Below are positions 1 through 8,296 of a stretch of 64,000 nucleotides of DNA, in pieces; the stretch's first letter is position 1, and each line of letters begins with the position of its first letter. The stretch lies in contig CAAEXF010000091.1 in assembly GCA_900759715.1 (NCBI GenBank), positions 50,124 through 114,123 of the forward strand, in the 5' to 3' direction. The position numbers and the translations under genes are program-made. The notes below the pieces were generated by a model. The model ran no database searches. It worked only from the letters and a program-made list of their open reading frames with translations, and was not told where the DNA came from. This DNA comes from Clostridium_AM sp900759715 (GTDB lineage Bacteria; Bacillota; Clostridia; Clostridiales; Clostridiaceae).

Positions 1-1
1 A

Positions 2-742
2 AAAGGCGGAAGCAATTTTGTAAATGGTTCAGCTATTTTAGATAGAGTAAGAATGTGTAAAGATGATCAAGAAAAAGACTTTATGAGAGAAGCTTCAAGA
101 CTAAATGATTTAGCAGTGGAAAAAATGATTAAAATTGTTCCAGAAGAGCACACTGAAAAGAAAATGGGACAAATATTAGCAGGAATTTATGAAGAATTAG
201 GTGCAGATGGATTCTCATTTGATCCGATTATAGCTTACGGAGCAAATGCTGCTGACCCACACCATGGACCAGACAATTCAGAAGTTAAAGAAGGGGACAG
301 TGTAATAATAGACATCGGATGTGCAAAAGATTCTTACAGCGCAGATATGACTAGAACTGTATTCTATAAGCATGCATCAGATAAAGCTAGAGAGGTATAT
401 AACATAGTTTTAGAAGCTAACTTAAAAGCTATAGCAGCAGTTAAGCCAGGTGCAAGATTCTGTGATATCGATGCTGCAGCAAGAGATCACATTGAAGCTG
501 CTGGATACGGAAAATACTTCACTCACAGAACTGGACACTCAATCGGTATAGAAGTACATGATTTCGGCGATGTTTCTTCAGTAAATACTGACAAACTTGA
601 ACCAGGAATGATATTCTCAATTGAGCCAGGTATATATTTACCAGGAGAAGTTGGAGTTAGAATAGAAGACTTAGTATTAGTTACTGAAGATGGTTGTGAA
701 GTACTTAACAACTACAGCAAAGAATTAACTATAATAGGATAA
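2..742 (+). CDS. Xaa-Pro aminopeptidase-like M24 metallopeptidase, 5' truncated by window edge
   Basis: C-terminal catalytic part of a pita-bread-fold M24 metallopeptidase. The frame is open to the first bases of the window, so the gene starts upstream; an internal ATG at 53 is not a credible start. The five metal ligands of the family are visible in order: Asp in IIDIG, Asp in YSADMTRTV, His in HRTGHSIG, Glu in FSIEPGIY and Glu in GVRIEDLV. This fits a cytosolic dinuclear-metal enzyme that removes N-terminal residues before proline. Proline specificity rather than methionine aminopeptidase activity is inferred from the HRTGHSIGIEVHD context. A strong terminator follows directly, so the gene ends its transcript. 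Confidence 0.88.
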   Translation, partial: KGGSNFVNGSAILDRVRMCKDDQEKDFMREASRLNDLAVEKMIKIVPEEHTEKKMGQILAGIYEELGADGFSFDPIIAYGANAADPHHGPDNSEVKEGDSVIIDIGCAKDSYSADMTRTVFYKHASDKAREVYNIVLEANLKAIAAVKPGARFCDIDAAARDHIEAAGYGKYFTHRTGHSIGIEVHDFGDVSSVNTDKLEPGMIFSIEPGIYLPGEVGVRIEDLVLVTEDGCEVLNNYSKELTIIG

Positions 743-743
743 T

Positions 744-790
744 AAAAAAGGCTTATTAACAGCATTTATGTTGTGATAAGCCTTTTTTTA
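744..790 (+). terminator. Rho-independent terminator of the M24 peptidase gene
   Basis: The 13-bp arms 744-756 and 776-788 pair perfectly and the right arm runs into a T tract. Confidence 0.85.
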
Positions 791-1014
791 TTTTACAATA
801 AGTTAACAAGTTTGCCATTAAAGTGTCACAGCACAAAGGTAGTATTTTAAGTATATGGGTTTAACAGTGCTCCACAACGATGAAAGAATAAAAGGGAAGA
901 TAAAGGTTAGAATTTATGGTATAATTCTGTTTAATAAGGCATATGAAAGAAAACAATAATATACTGACTGATTATTTTTAAAGATGCCTAAATATAGATT
1001 AGGAGATTATAAAT

Positions 1015-1695
1015 ATGGCTAAAACTATATTAATAGTAGATGACGAAGAAAGAATGAGAGTTCTTATAGAAGCATATTTAAAAAAAGAAGGCTTTAATGT
1101 GCTCCATGCGGAAAATGGTGAAGAGGCCTTAACAGTATTTAAATCAAACACTGTTGATCTTGTTGTACTTGATATAATGATGCCTATTATGGACGGATGG
1201 ACAACATGTAGAGAGCTTAGAAGAATTTCCAATGTTCCTATAATAATGCTGACAGCTAAAAGTGAAGATGAAGACCAATTATTAGGTTTTAGCTTGGGAA
1301 CAGATAGTTATGTAACAAAACCCTTTAGCCCTAAAATTTTAGCTGCTAGAATAGTAGCTTTATTAAAAAGGGCTTATCCAGAAAATAATAAAGAAGTCAA
1401 CAGTAATATTTATGATGGATTATATATTAATGAGCAGTATCGTGAAGTAAAAATAGATGATGCAGATGTGTATTTATCGCCTAAAGAGTATGAGCTTCTC
1501 TGTTATCTTGTAAAAAATAAGGATTTAGTGTTAAGCAGAGAAAAAATCTTAGACTCTGTTTGGGGATTAGATTATTATGGAGATTTAAGAACAGTCGATA
1601 CTCATATAAAAAGATTAAGAGAAAAACTTGCAGAAAAGGCTTATCTTGTTACCACTGTTAGAGGTGTTGGTTATAAATTTGAGGTGAAGAAATGA
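1015..1695 (+). CDS. OmpR/PhoB-family response regulator
   Basis: 226 residues: an N-terminal receiver domain (about 4-118) and a winged-helix DNA-binding domain (about 130-224). The acidic pair follows ILIVDDE, the phospho-acceptor Asp lies in VVLDIMMP (about residue 53), and the conserved Lys lies in VTKPFSP. The C-terminal RTVDTHIKRLREKL and VRGVGYKF segments are typical of the winged helix. AGGAGAT precedes the start at the usual distance. It overlaps the next gene by 4 bases, so it is co-translated with its histidine kinase. The stimulus cannot be read from the sequence. Confidence 0.93.
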   Translation: MAKTILIVDDEERMRVLIEAYLKKEGFNVLHAENGEEALTVFKSNTVDLVVLDIMMPIMDGWTTCRELRRISNVPIIMLTAKSEDEDQLLGFSLGTDSYVTKPFSPKILAARIVALLKRAYPENNKEVNSNIYDGLYINEQYREVKIDDADVYLSPKEYELLCYLVKNKDLVLSREKILDSVWGLDYYGDLRTVDTHIKRLREKLAEKAYLVTTVRGVGYKFEVKK

Positions 1696-2357
1696 AGATA
1701 AGGAACATAAGACTCAAAGATATAGATATTAAAAAAATAAATTTCAAAAAGATAAATCTGAAAAAGATAAATAAGAGCATAACACTAAAGCTGTTTGTAG
1801 TAACGGCTTTAGTGTTTATTGTATTTATAAGCAGCACGCTGGTAATTCAATCCTTATTTTTTGGCCAATTCTATATGTCAAAAAAGAAAAATGATTTACA
1901 AAATGGAATAGAAAAGTTTAGGACTTCTTATAACAAAACTACGGATGAACAGAAGATAGCAGAACTAATAAGGGACTTTGAGGATGCAAACAATGCTAAA
2001 ATGCTTATACTAAGCAGCAATGGTAAATCGAAATTTATAACCAGGCCAGGCAGCGAAAAAACAGAAGCTTTAAAGCTTAGAGTAATAAATGACATAATAA
2101 AAAAGTGGACAATGGATCCAAGTATAATCATAGATATAAAAGCAAGCAACAAACCAATAACTATACTAACTGACAAAAGAGGTAATGAAACCCGATATAT
2201 GATAAGTGCAGTACCAGACAATAGCAAAGATGAAATTATATTCGCGGTAACCTCACTACAACCTGTAAATGAAGCATCTTCTGTAATTAAGGAATTTTAT
2301 TTTTATTTTTATATTGTGGCTTTATTTTTAATAGTAATATTATCTTTAATATATTAA
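1692..2357 (+). pseudogene. Sensor histidine kinase, N-terminal part, ended by an in-frame TAA
   Basis: Encodes a basic leader with repeated KKIN units, a first membrane helix (about 31-55), an extracytoplasmic sensor region and a second helix (about 200-221). It stops at TAA 2355-2357, exactly where the second helix should lead into the HAMP domain. The frame stays open after the stop and encodes the rest of the kinase (2361-3248). Joined, the two parts make one normal kinase of about 518 residues. One base change (for example TCA to TAA) would explain the break. Alternatives are readthrough, reinitiation at ATG 2361, or a sequence error. Confidence 0.7.
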
Positions 2358-2360
2358 AAT

Positions 2361-3248
2361 ATGGTAACCAAGCCACTATTAGAATTAAACGATTCTGCTT
2401 CTAAAATGGCTGATCTGGACTTTTCGAAAAAATGCAATATAAACAGAGAGGATGAAATAGGAAATTTAGCGGATACTCTAAACTTTCTATCTGAAAATCT
2501 GAATAAATCTCTTACATCATTAAAAGATGCTAATTATAAATTAGAGGAAGACATAGAAAAAGAAAGAAGATTAGAAAAGATGAGAAAGGAATTTGTAGCA
2601 GCAGTATCTCATGAACTTAAAACACCTATAAGCCTTATAGGTGGATACGCAGAAGGGCTAAAAGACGATATATTTGAAGGTGAAGAAAAAGATTATTATA
2701 TCGATGTTATAATAGATGAAAGCAAAAAGATGGCAAACTTAGTCGCAGATATGCTTGATTTATCTCAACTAGAATCTGGAAACTTTAAGTTAGTTAAAGA
2801 AGAATTCTATATAGATGAACTTCTGAAAACTACAATAAAAAAGTTTGCTGCTGTTTTCAACGACAAAAATATAAAGTTTGATATAAATTTCATTGAAAAC
2901 ACAAAGGTTCATGCAGATTGGAGCAGAATGGAGCAGGTTATAACGAATTTTATTACAAATGCCATAAGACATACAAATGAAGACGGAAGTATAATGGTTA
3001 ATATTGAACAACAAGAGGATAGAGTTTTGATTTCAATAGAAAACACAGGGGAAAACATCTCAGAGGATGAGATAGATAAAATATGGGATAATTTTTATAA
3101 AATTGATAAGGCTAGAACTAGAAAACTTGGAGGCACAGGAATAGGACTTGCAATTGTTAAAAATATTCTTATGCTCCACGGCAGCGAATATGGAGTGAAA
3201 AATACTGATAAAGGAGTAAAGTTTTATTTTACACTGAAAAAGGTTTAG
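2361..3248 (+). pseudogene. Sensor histidine kinase, HAMP-HisKA-HATPase part after the in-frame stop
   Basis: Continues the frame of the preceding fragment after TAA and AAT. Starts with HAMP (MVTKPLLELN to about residue 52), then a coiled linker, the dimerisation/phosphoacceptor helix with the His in AVSHELKTP, and an HATPase domain with FITNAIRHT (N box) and GGTGIGLAIVKN (G box). All catalytic boxes are intact. ATG 2361 has no Shine-Dalgarno sequence, so separate translation is doubtful. If it were made alone it would be a soluble kinase without its sensor. Intact catalytic motifs suggest the stop is recent or an error. Confidence 0.7.
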
Positions 3249-3249
3249 T

Positions 3250-3286
3250 AAATATGTCCACTAATTTTTAATTAGTGGACATATTT
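3250..3286. terminator. Bidirectional terminator between the kinase and the germination operon
   Basis: A 16-bp perfect stem (3250-3265 with 3271-3286) with A and T runs on both sides. It serves the plus-strand two-component operon and the minus-strand germinant receptor operon. Confidence 0.85.
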
Positions 3287-4392
3287 TATGTTTTATGTAC
3301 ATTAGAAGAAGATAGTTTACGCACTTTTATTTCAGCAGCAATAAGTATGATTAGTGGTAATATAACTTGATGTGGTATTGCATAGTAAGGCCATACATTG
3401 AAAGCCCAGTCCATCATCTCCATTGTATTTTTAAAGTTAAATATAGAAAAAATGAGAGTTAATAATGCTATAGGTGTTGCTAAAAATCTATAATCATCAA
3501 TGTTAAGTACTTTTGCTATACCACGACAGACGGCTAACATGTCTATAGTAGCCTTTATAAATATATTTATAATTAGCACAATGATTACTGTTGCCTCCAT
3601 TCTTTCTATAAAGGTGCCAAGTCTTATTATACTAACAGAGATATATGATGGGAAATAATTGATATTCATAGTATCCGAGCCTAGAACTAATATATTTTTT
3701 AAGCTATTTACAAATAGTGTTAATGATCCTATTATTAATCCATATAGATAAATTTTATAAGATGATTTTTGATTTTCAAAGGAAGAAAAAACCATGGTAA
3801 ACACAACTGTTTCAGCAAAGGGAAATGAAAGTGCAGAAAATGCTCCAGAAACAACTGGTTGAATACCATCATAAAGTATAGGCAAAAGATTGTTTATATT
3901 CATTTGCGTAGATGATAAAATGATTGTAATTAAAATTACAGCTATAATATTTACAATAATAAAAAGCTCACTCCAGCGTCCTAATACCTCAATGCCTAAT
4001 TTAAGAGCAAAAATACATAAAAGTATAAAAAATATCATAGGTACTACTACAGGTGTGTCTGGGTATACTACTATATTAGTAAATTCAGAAAAATTTCTTA
4101 ACACCAACACAGCTAAGTAGAATGAAAACCAAATATATATAATGCTTAATATTTTACCTATAATATTTCCGAATACAATATGTAAAATATCAAATAAGTC
4201 TTTTCCAGGAAAGAGGTATAGAAGTCTGGAATATATCAAAACAACTGGAATAGAAAGTAATGTGCCAATAATAATGGCTAACCAAGTATCATTTTTAGCA
4301 TTTGATGCTGTACCTATTAGTAAAGAACTTCCCAATATAAACATTACTACTAAACATATGCCTTGTTTATCAGAGACTATTTCTTTATTCAT
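3286..4392 (-). CDS. gerKB: Spore germinant receptor B subunit (GerB/GerKB permease-like)
   Basis: 368 residues with about ten hydrophobic helices, in the amino acid permease-like GerB family (spore germination protein). The N-terminal MNKEIVSDKQGICLVVMFIL stretch and the PGKDLFDIL region fit the family. The B subunit sits in the spore inner membrane and is thought to help bind the germinant. It is the last gene of an operon read A-C-small protein-B from 7354 downwards. A bidirectional terminator follows immediately. Which germinant it senses cannot be told from sequence. Confidence 0.9.
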   Translation of the reverse strand: MNKEIVSDKQGICLVVMFILGSSLLIGTASNAKNDTWLAIIIGTLLSIPVVLIYSRLLYLFPGKDLFDILHIVFGNIIGKILSIIYIWFSFYLAVLVLRNFSEFTNIVVYPDTPVVVPMIFFILLCIFALKLGIEVLGRWSELFIIVNIIAVILITIILSSTQMNINNLLPILYDGIQPVVSGAFSALSFPFAETVVFTMVFSSFENQKSSYKIYLYGLIIGSLTLFVNSLKNILVLGSDTMNINYFPSYISVSIIRLGTFIERMEATVIIVLIINIFIKATIDMLAVCRGIAKVLNIDDYRFLATPIALLTLIFSIFNFKNTMEMMDWAFNVWPYYAIPHQVILPLIILIAAEIKVRKLSSSNVHKT

Positions 4393-4441
4393 ATTGTTCC
4401 TCCATATTAATGAAGAATTTATACTTTTATCTAAAAGTATG

Positions 4442-4654
4442 TTATTTTTTTATAATAGTAAACACTATTTTTTCTATCGCAGAAGCAGGACTAGGTATCT
4501 TTACTTCCAAACTAAGTAGAACACTCAATATTAATGAAATAGCCATAAAGATAATATAAGTTATCAACATATTTTTTTTTCTATTTCGTATCATTGGAAT
4601 AATTTCTATGATAATAATTAATATATAAATTAAAGCTATACCAGCTGCGTACAT
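4442..4654 (-). CDS. Small two-helix membrane protein in the ger operon (candidate receptor D subunit)
   Basis: 70 residues. Two hydrophobic segments (about 3-20 and 29-50) are separated by a short basic loop (RNRKK). It lies between the C and B subunit genes, 3 bases after the C gene stop. Small two-helix proteins called D subunits are known from Bacillus germinant receptor operons, where they modulate receptor function. Size, topology and position fit that role; direct homology is not shown here. A non-Ger membrane peptide is the alternative. Confidence 0.65.
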   Translation of the reverse strand: MYAAGIALIYILIIIIEIIPMIRNRKKNMLITYIIFMAISLILSVLLSLEVKIPSPASAIEKIVFTIIKK

Positions 4655-4657
4655 AGT

Positions 4658-5815
4658 CTACTCTCCTATCCTAATCGGCTTTGATATTTTGCCGCTGCCT
4701 TTTATAGTTAAGTCTACGTTAACATTGAATTGCATCTTAGAAAATACCTTTTCATCAGTGTAAGGAATGCTTTTCCAGATGTCAGGATGTTGTCTTTTGA
4801 TAATATCACCAAATCCAAATATGTCACTTTTATAATTTGTTTGAACTTTTTTTAATAGTATTTCTATTCTAGTTTTTAATAATTGCTCCGCATCTTTTTC
4901 TAATTTACTTCTTCCAGGCTCATCAATAAAATTTTTAGTGCCTGCTACTTCATCGATGGCAACAACTGTATCAATATTTATGTCCATGGTAAAGCTTTCA
5001 TTTTGGTAAGTAGAATTTATTTTAGTTTTGCTTTTGAAAATTTCTAATGATACATCTGTATCAGTATTATCCGGTTGTTTCATCACCAATGAACCTTCAT
5101 GAATCTTATTCTTTATAAATAAAAAATCCATTGTTTCTTCACCATCAAGGTATCCCACTAATTTATCCTGTTTAAATATAGCAGTACCATAAATTTCTGG
5201 AAAGGTAAATTCATTAACTTTTTCAATTTTTACTACTGGTGCTATAGCAGAGGTAGTATTACTTGATATATCTCTTCTAAATCTCCAAATATCCATCTGG
5301 GGGAATTTATATATGGGATTTTGACTTCTAATTATCTCATTTAAATGAGTAGAAGTAACATCATTTGATGATATTTTCTGCTTTAATACATCATGTGCAG
5401 TTATACCGTGACTTATAAGTATCCAAGTATTTTGCCTTGGTTCAGAATCTCTGTTAATCCAATCAATTGCAGCCACAATTCCATTTGATGCAATATTTTC
5501 GCTTATTATTATAACCTTTGTATGCCCCCAATAGATTTTTTTACCGGTTACCAATATTAAATTTCTTACAGCATCAAATATAGTTTTTCCTCGTGCTGAA
5601 AAAAGCTGGGAAGATACTTTTGTAGAACCTCTAGAAGGTTCCGTATTAATTAATTCCGCAGTAACTATATAATTGTTGTTATCATCGTCTTTATCTATTG
5701 AAACTCCTGCAGCCAGCCCTAATTGTTCAACTTCTCTATAATTCCAACAACCTGTAGATAGAAAAACATTACTAATTATATAGATAAATAAAATTGATAA
5801 TTTAATAAATTTCAT
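4658..5815 (-). CDS. gerKC: Spore germinant receptor C subunit lipoprotein (GerC/GerKC)
   Basis: 385 residues. The N-terminal signal peptide ends in the lipobox LSTGC, followed by WNYREVEQLGLAAGVSID, the usual opening of Ger(x)C proteins (CWDxREIE type). The lipidated Cys should anchor it to the outer face of the spore inner membrane, where it joins the A and B subunits. Only 3 bases separate it from the A gene stop, so translation is probably coupled. The C-terminal region contains the three-domain GerC pattern with a basic helix (RTRIEILLKKVQTN-like). Confidence 0.92.
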   Translation of the reverse strand: MKFIKLSILFIYIISNVFLSTGCWNYREVEQLGLAAGVSIDKDDDNNNYIVTAELINTEPSRGSTKVSSQLFSARGKTIFDAVRNLILVTGKKIYWGHTKVIIISENIASNGIVAAIDWINRDSEPRQNTWILISHGITAHDVLKQKISSNDVTSTHLNEIIRSQNPIYKFPQMDIWRFRRDISSNTTSAIAPVVKIEKVNEFTFPEIYGTAIFKQDKLVGYLDGEETMDFLFIKNKIHEGSLVMKQPDNTDTDVSLEIFKSKTKINSTYQNESFTMDINIDTVVAIDEVAGTKNFIDEPGRSKLEKDAEQLLKTRIEILLKKVQTNYKSDIFGFGDIIKRQHPDIWKSIPYTDEKVFSKMQFNVNVDLTIKGSGKISKPIRIGE

Positions 5816-5818
5816 ATT

Positions 5819-7354
5819 TTATTTTAAACCTTCTTTATCACTATTTTGGCGTTTTAAGTTATTAGAAATTAATTTTGGCCGTTTTTTCATAAATATTTGT
5901 GGTGCTCGAATAGATGTATCCTTTAAATCTTGAAAAGTAATTGCCCCGGTTCCTGAGTTTAACATAAATGGAACGCCAAAACTCCTAAGAGATGTAAGAT
6001 ACAGGAATACAGCTATTAAGGTGAAAATATATCCATATAATCCTAAAAATGATGTCATAATTAAAAATATTATTCTAATAGGTAATACTCCGGTAAATTG
6101 AGGAATTAAAAAGCTGGAAATTCCCGTTAGAGCAGTAACGATTACTATAGGCGCACTAATAAATCTTGCATTTACAGCTGCATCACCCAGAATTAATGCA
6201 CCAACAATACTTACTGCCTGACCAATAGGCTTAGGAATTCTAGTGCCTGCTTCACGCAGTAATTCAAAGGTGAGAGTCATTATTAATACCTCAACTAAAG
6301 TTGGAACTGCAACTCCTTGTCTTGAAGCAGAGATACTTATAAGCAGCTGGGTAGGTATAAGTTCTTGATGAAAGTTTACCAAAGCTATATACATAGCAGG
6401 AGTGCTAGTAGATAAAAAGAAACCGCTCCATCTAATAAGTCTATTAAAAGATGCAAATAGGTAGTTATTATAATAATCCTCGCTTGCTTGAAATCTCTCT
6501 AAAAAAATGCAAGGTAGTGTTAGCACAAAGGGAGTTCCATCACATACTATAGCAATTCTTCCTTCGAGCAGCCTACTAACAACAACGTCTGGTCTTTCAG
6601 TACTATTTATAGTTTTAATAAAGGAAAAAGGGGAATCCGTAATAAGTTCTTCTATATAGTTAGAGTCTATAATGCCGTCAATTTGAATTTTATTTAATCT
6701 GCTATATAATTCTTGTAATATTTTCTCTTGTGCCAGTCCTTCAATATAACATACACAAATATTAGTTTTTGTGCGGGTACCTAATTCCTTAAATTTAAAC
6801 TTTAAATTTGGATTTTGAATTCTTCTTCTAATCAAGGATAAGTTTACTTTTAAATTTTCTATAAAGCCTTCCCTAGGTCCCATAACCACACCTTCAGATA
6901 AAGGCTCTTCAATTGATCTAGTTTCAAAGCTAATTGTATCTATTATTAATATTTCCTCACAATTATCGATTAATAAAGCGGTACATCCTGAAATTAATGA
7001 TTTCACTATTTCATTAATATCTGAGGTTTTTTTAATTCTGCTGGATTCTATAACATTTTTATATAATATATCCGCAAAATTATTTTGAGCATTTACGATA
7101 TCTGAGTTCATAATTGGCCTTAGAATATACTGATTTAATGTAGTACCATTAACCATGTAGTCTATGTATATCATACAAAATTTCGTTAAACAATTTTTAT
7201 TATTTTCAAACTTTCGATATGTTAGTGTATCATCATTAATAAAAATTTGTTTAAAAATGTTGATGTTATCCTCTAAAGACATTGTCAACTTTACGTTATA
7301 TTGTATATTACCAAAGGCATCTTCAGTTTTTACATTATTACTGTTATTAGACAT
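5819..7354 (-). CDS. gerKA: Spore germinant receptor A subunit (GerA/GerKA)
   Basis: 511 residues: a large soluble N-terminal region, then several membrane helices from about 300 to 440, and a basic cytosolic tail. Family hallmarks are SEGVVMGPREGFIENL, the ERPDVVVSRLLEGRIAIVCDG stretch, and PKPIGQAVSIVGALILGDAAV. GerA subunits form the channel-like core of the receptor. It is first in a four-gene minus-strand operon. An AAAGGAG ribosome site precedes the start. A sigma-G-like -10 (CATATTA) lies about 45 bases upstream, fitting forespore expression. Confidence 0.94.
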   Translation of the reverse strand: MSNNSNNVKTEDAFGNIQYNVKLTMSLEDNINIFKQIFINDDTLTYRKFENNKNCLTKFCMIYIDYMVNGTTLNQYILRPIMNSDIVNAQNNFADILYKNVIESSRIKKTSDINEIVKSLISGCTALLIDNCEEILIIDTISFETRSIEEPLSEGVVMGPREGFIENLKVNLSLIRRRIQNPNLKFKFKELGTRTKTNICVCYIEGLAQEKILQELYSRLNKIQIDGIIDSNYIEELITDSPFSFIKTINSTERPDVVVSRLLEGRIAIVCDGTPFVLTLPCIFLERFQASEDYYNNYLFASFNRLIRWSGFFLSTSTPAMYIALVNFHQELIPTQLLISISASRQGVAVPTLVEVLIMTLTFELLREAGTRIPKPIGQAVSIVGALILGDAAVNARFISAPIVIVTALTGISSFLIPQFTGVLPIRIIFLIMTSFLGLYGYIFTLIAVFLYLTSLRSFGVPFMLNSGTGAITFQDLKDTSIRAPQIFMKKRPKLISNNLKRQNSDKEGLK

Positions 7355-7398
7355 AAGAACTCCTTTGCTTTTATGGAAAATGTAATTAATTATGCTGT

Positions 7399-7405
7399 TA
7401 ATATG
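7399..7405 (-). promoter_or_regulatory. Possible sigma-G -10 element for gerKA
   Basis: On the minus strand this reads CATATTA, an exact fit to the Bacillus sigma-G -10 consensus (CATxHTA). No good -35 is seen at the expected distance, so this is tentative. The SASP gene in this window has the same heptamer upstream. Confidence 0.35.
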
Positions 7406-7477
7406 AAGTATTTGTTATTATTGAGTATTTATTCATGGGATTTTAAAGATTAGTTTCCTTGTAAATATGGAGCAAAC

Positions 7478-7520
7478 TAAAAGACTTTATCCGATTATTG
7501 GTTACGAATAAAGTCTTTTA
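7478..7520. terminator. Terminator downstream of the amidase-like gene
   Basis: Arms 7478-7490 and 7508-7520 pair over 13 bp with A/T runs on both sides. It ends minus-strand transcription from the amidase-like gene and insulates the ger operon. Confidence 0.8.
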
Positions 7521-7527
7521 AAAATAT

Positions 7528-8052
7528 TTAGACTGTTATTTTTAAAAAATGTTGCTTAGCTGCAGGCCATGAACTGTAATAGGGTATGTTTAAAGCTTCA
7601 AAAGTGTGATGAGATATTAAAGGTACACCATTTGAAATTGATGTAACAATAGCAGAGTGAAATTTTAGTCCCTTGTTATCCTCGAAAAATACAAGGTCAC
7701 CAGGTTCAACTAATCTTATATTATCAACTTCTAAGCCTTTAGCACCAGGTCTTTTTGATTCTTGATTAATTCTTAAGAACCAATAAAGTGAATGTGCTAC
7801 AGCCCATGATACTGACCAAGAATCATCATTTGTATTTGAAGTGCTCTTATTATTGTACCACCAAGGATTACTTGAATTATGAATCATAGGAGCCCCTCCA
7901 GCAAGTAAACATTGGGAAATAAAATTAGCGCAATCTCCACCTACATTTTGATCAAGTTGAAAGTACCTAAAGGCTGGATTTGGCTTTAATGCGTATTTAA
8001 CTGCATAGTTGACAGCGGCAGCCCTCGAGTAGAAGTTTTGTCTAGAAAGCAT
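7528..8052 (-). CDS. Amidase_6-domain protein (putative cysteine amidase/peptidase)
   Basis: 174 residues, nearly all one putative amidase domain (Amidase_6, related to CHAP/NlpC folds). The nucleophile region is VGGDCANFISQCLLAGG. A candidate catalytic His lies in LKFHSAIVTS and a second in ISHHTFEA. YYSSWPAAKQHFL is a typical ending. There is no signal peptide, so it may act inside the cell, in the mother cell or in the spore coat. It is a single-gene transcript. The substrate is unknown; peptidoglycan or a coat protein are guesses. Confidence 0.75.
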   Translation of the reverse strand: MLSRQNFYSRAAAVNYAVKYALKPNPAFRYFQLDQNVGGDCANFISQCLLAGGAPMIHNSSNPWWYNNKSTSNTNDDSWSVSWAVAHSLYWFLRINQESKRPGAKGLEVDNIRLVEPGDLVFFEDNKGLKFHSAIVTSISNGVPLISHHTFEALNIPYYSSWPAAKQHFLKITV

Positions 8053-8296
8053 AAAAAGTCTCCTAGTAATTATTTATATTTATATATTATGCTGATTTAA
8101 ATATATAGTGAAGCTTGAATTAGGAGGAGTACTCGATATGGTAGGAAGTACATAAATAATATTGCAGATAATTACAACTAATTGAAATAATCTGGTAGTT
8201 CAGTATGGTTATTTACAATTTATTAATATTGTTGCCACTAAAGTGTAACAAAAAGAATGTAAAATTTATTTATAGGATTTTTCAAGAGGTGAAGTA

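Noticed and set aside
2355..2357. TAA in the kinase as a recoded amino acid
   Set aside because: TAA is not used for Sec or Pyl in bacteria of this kind and no recoding signal is visible.
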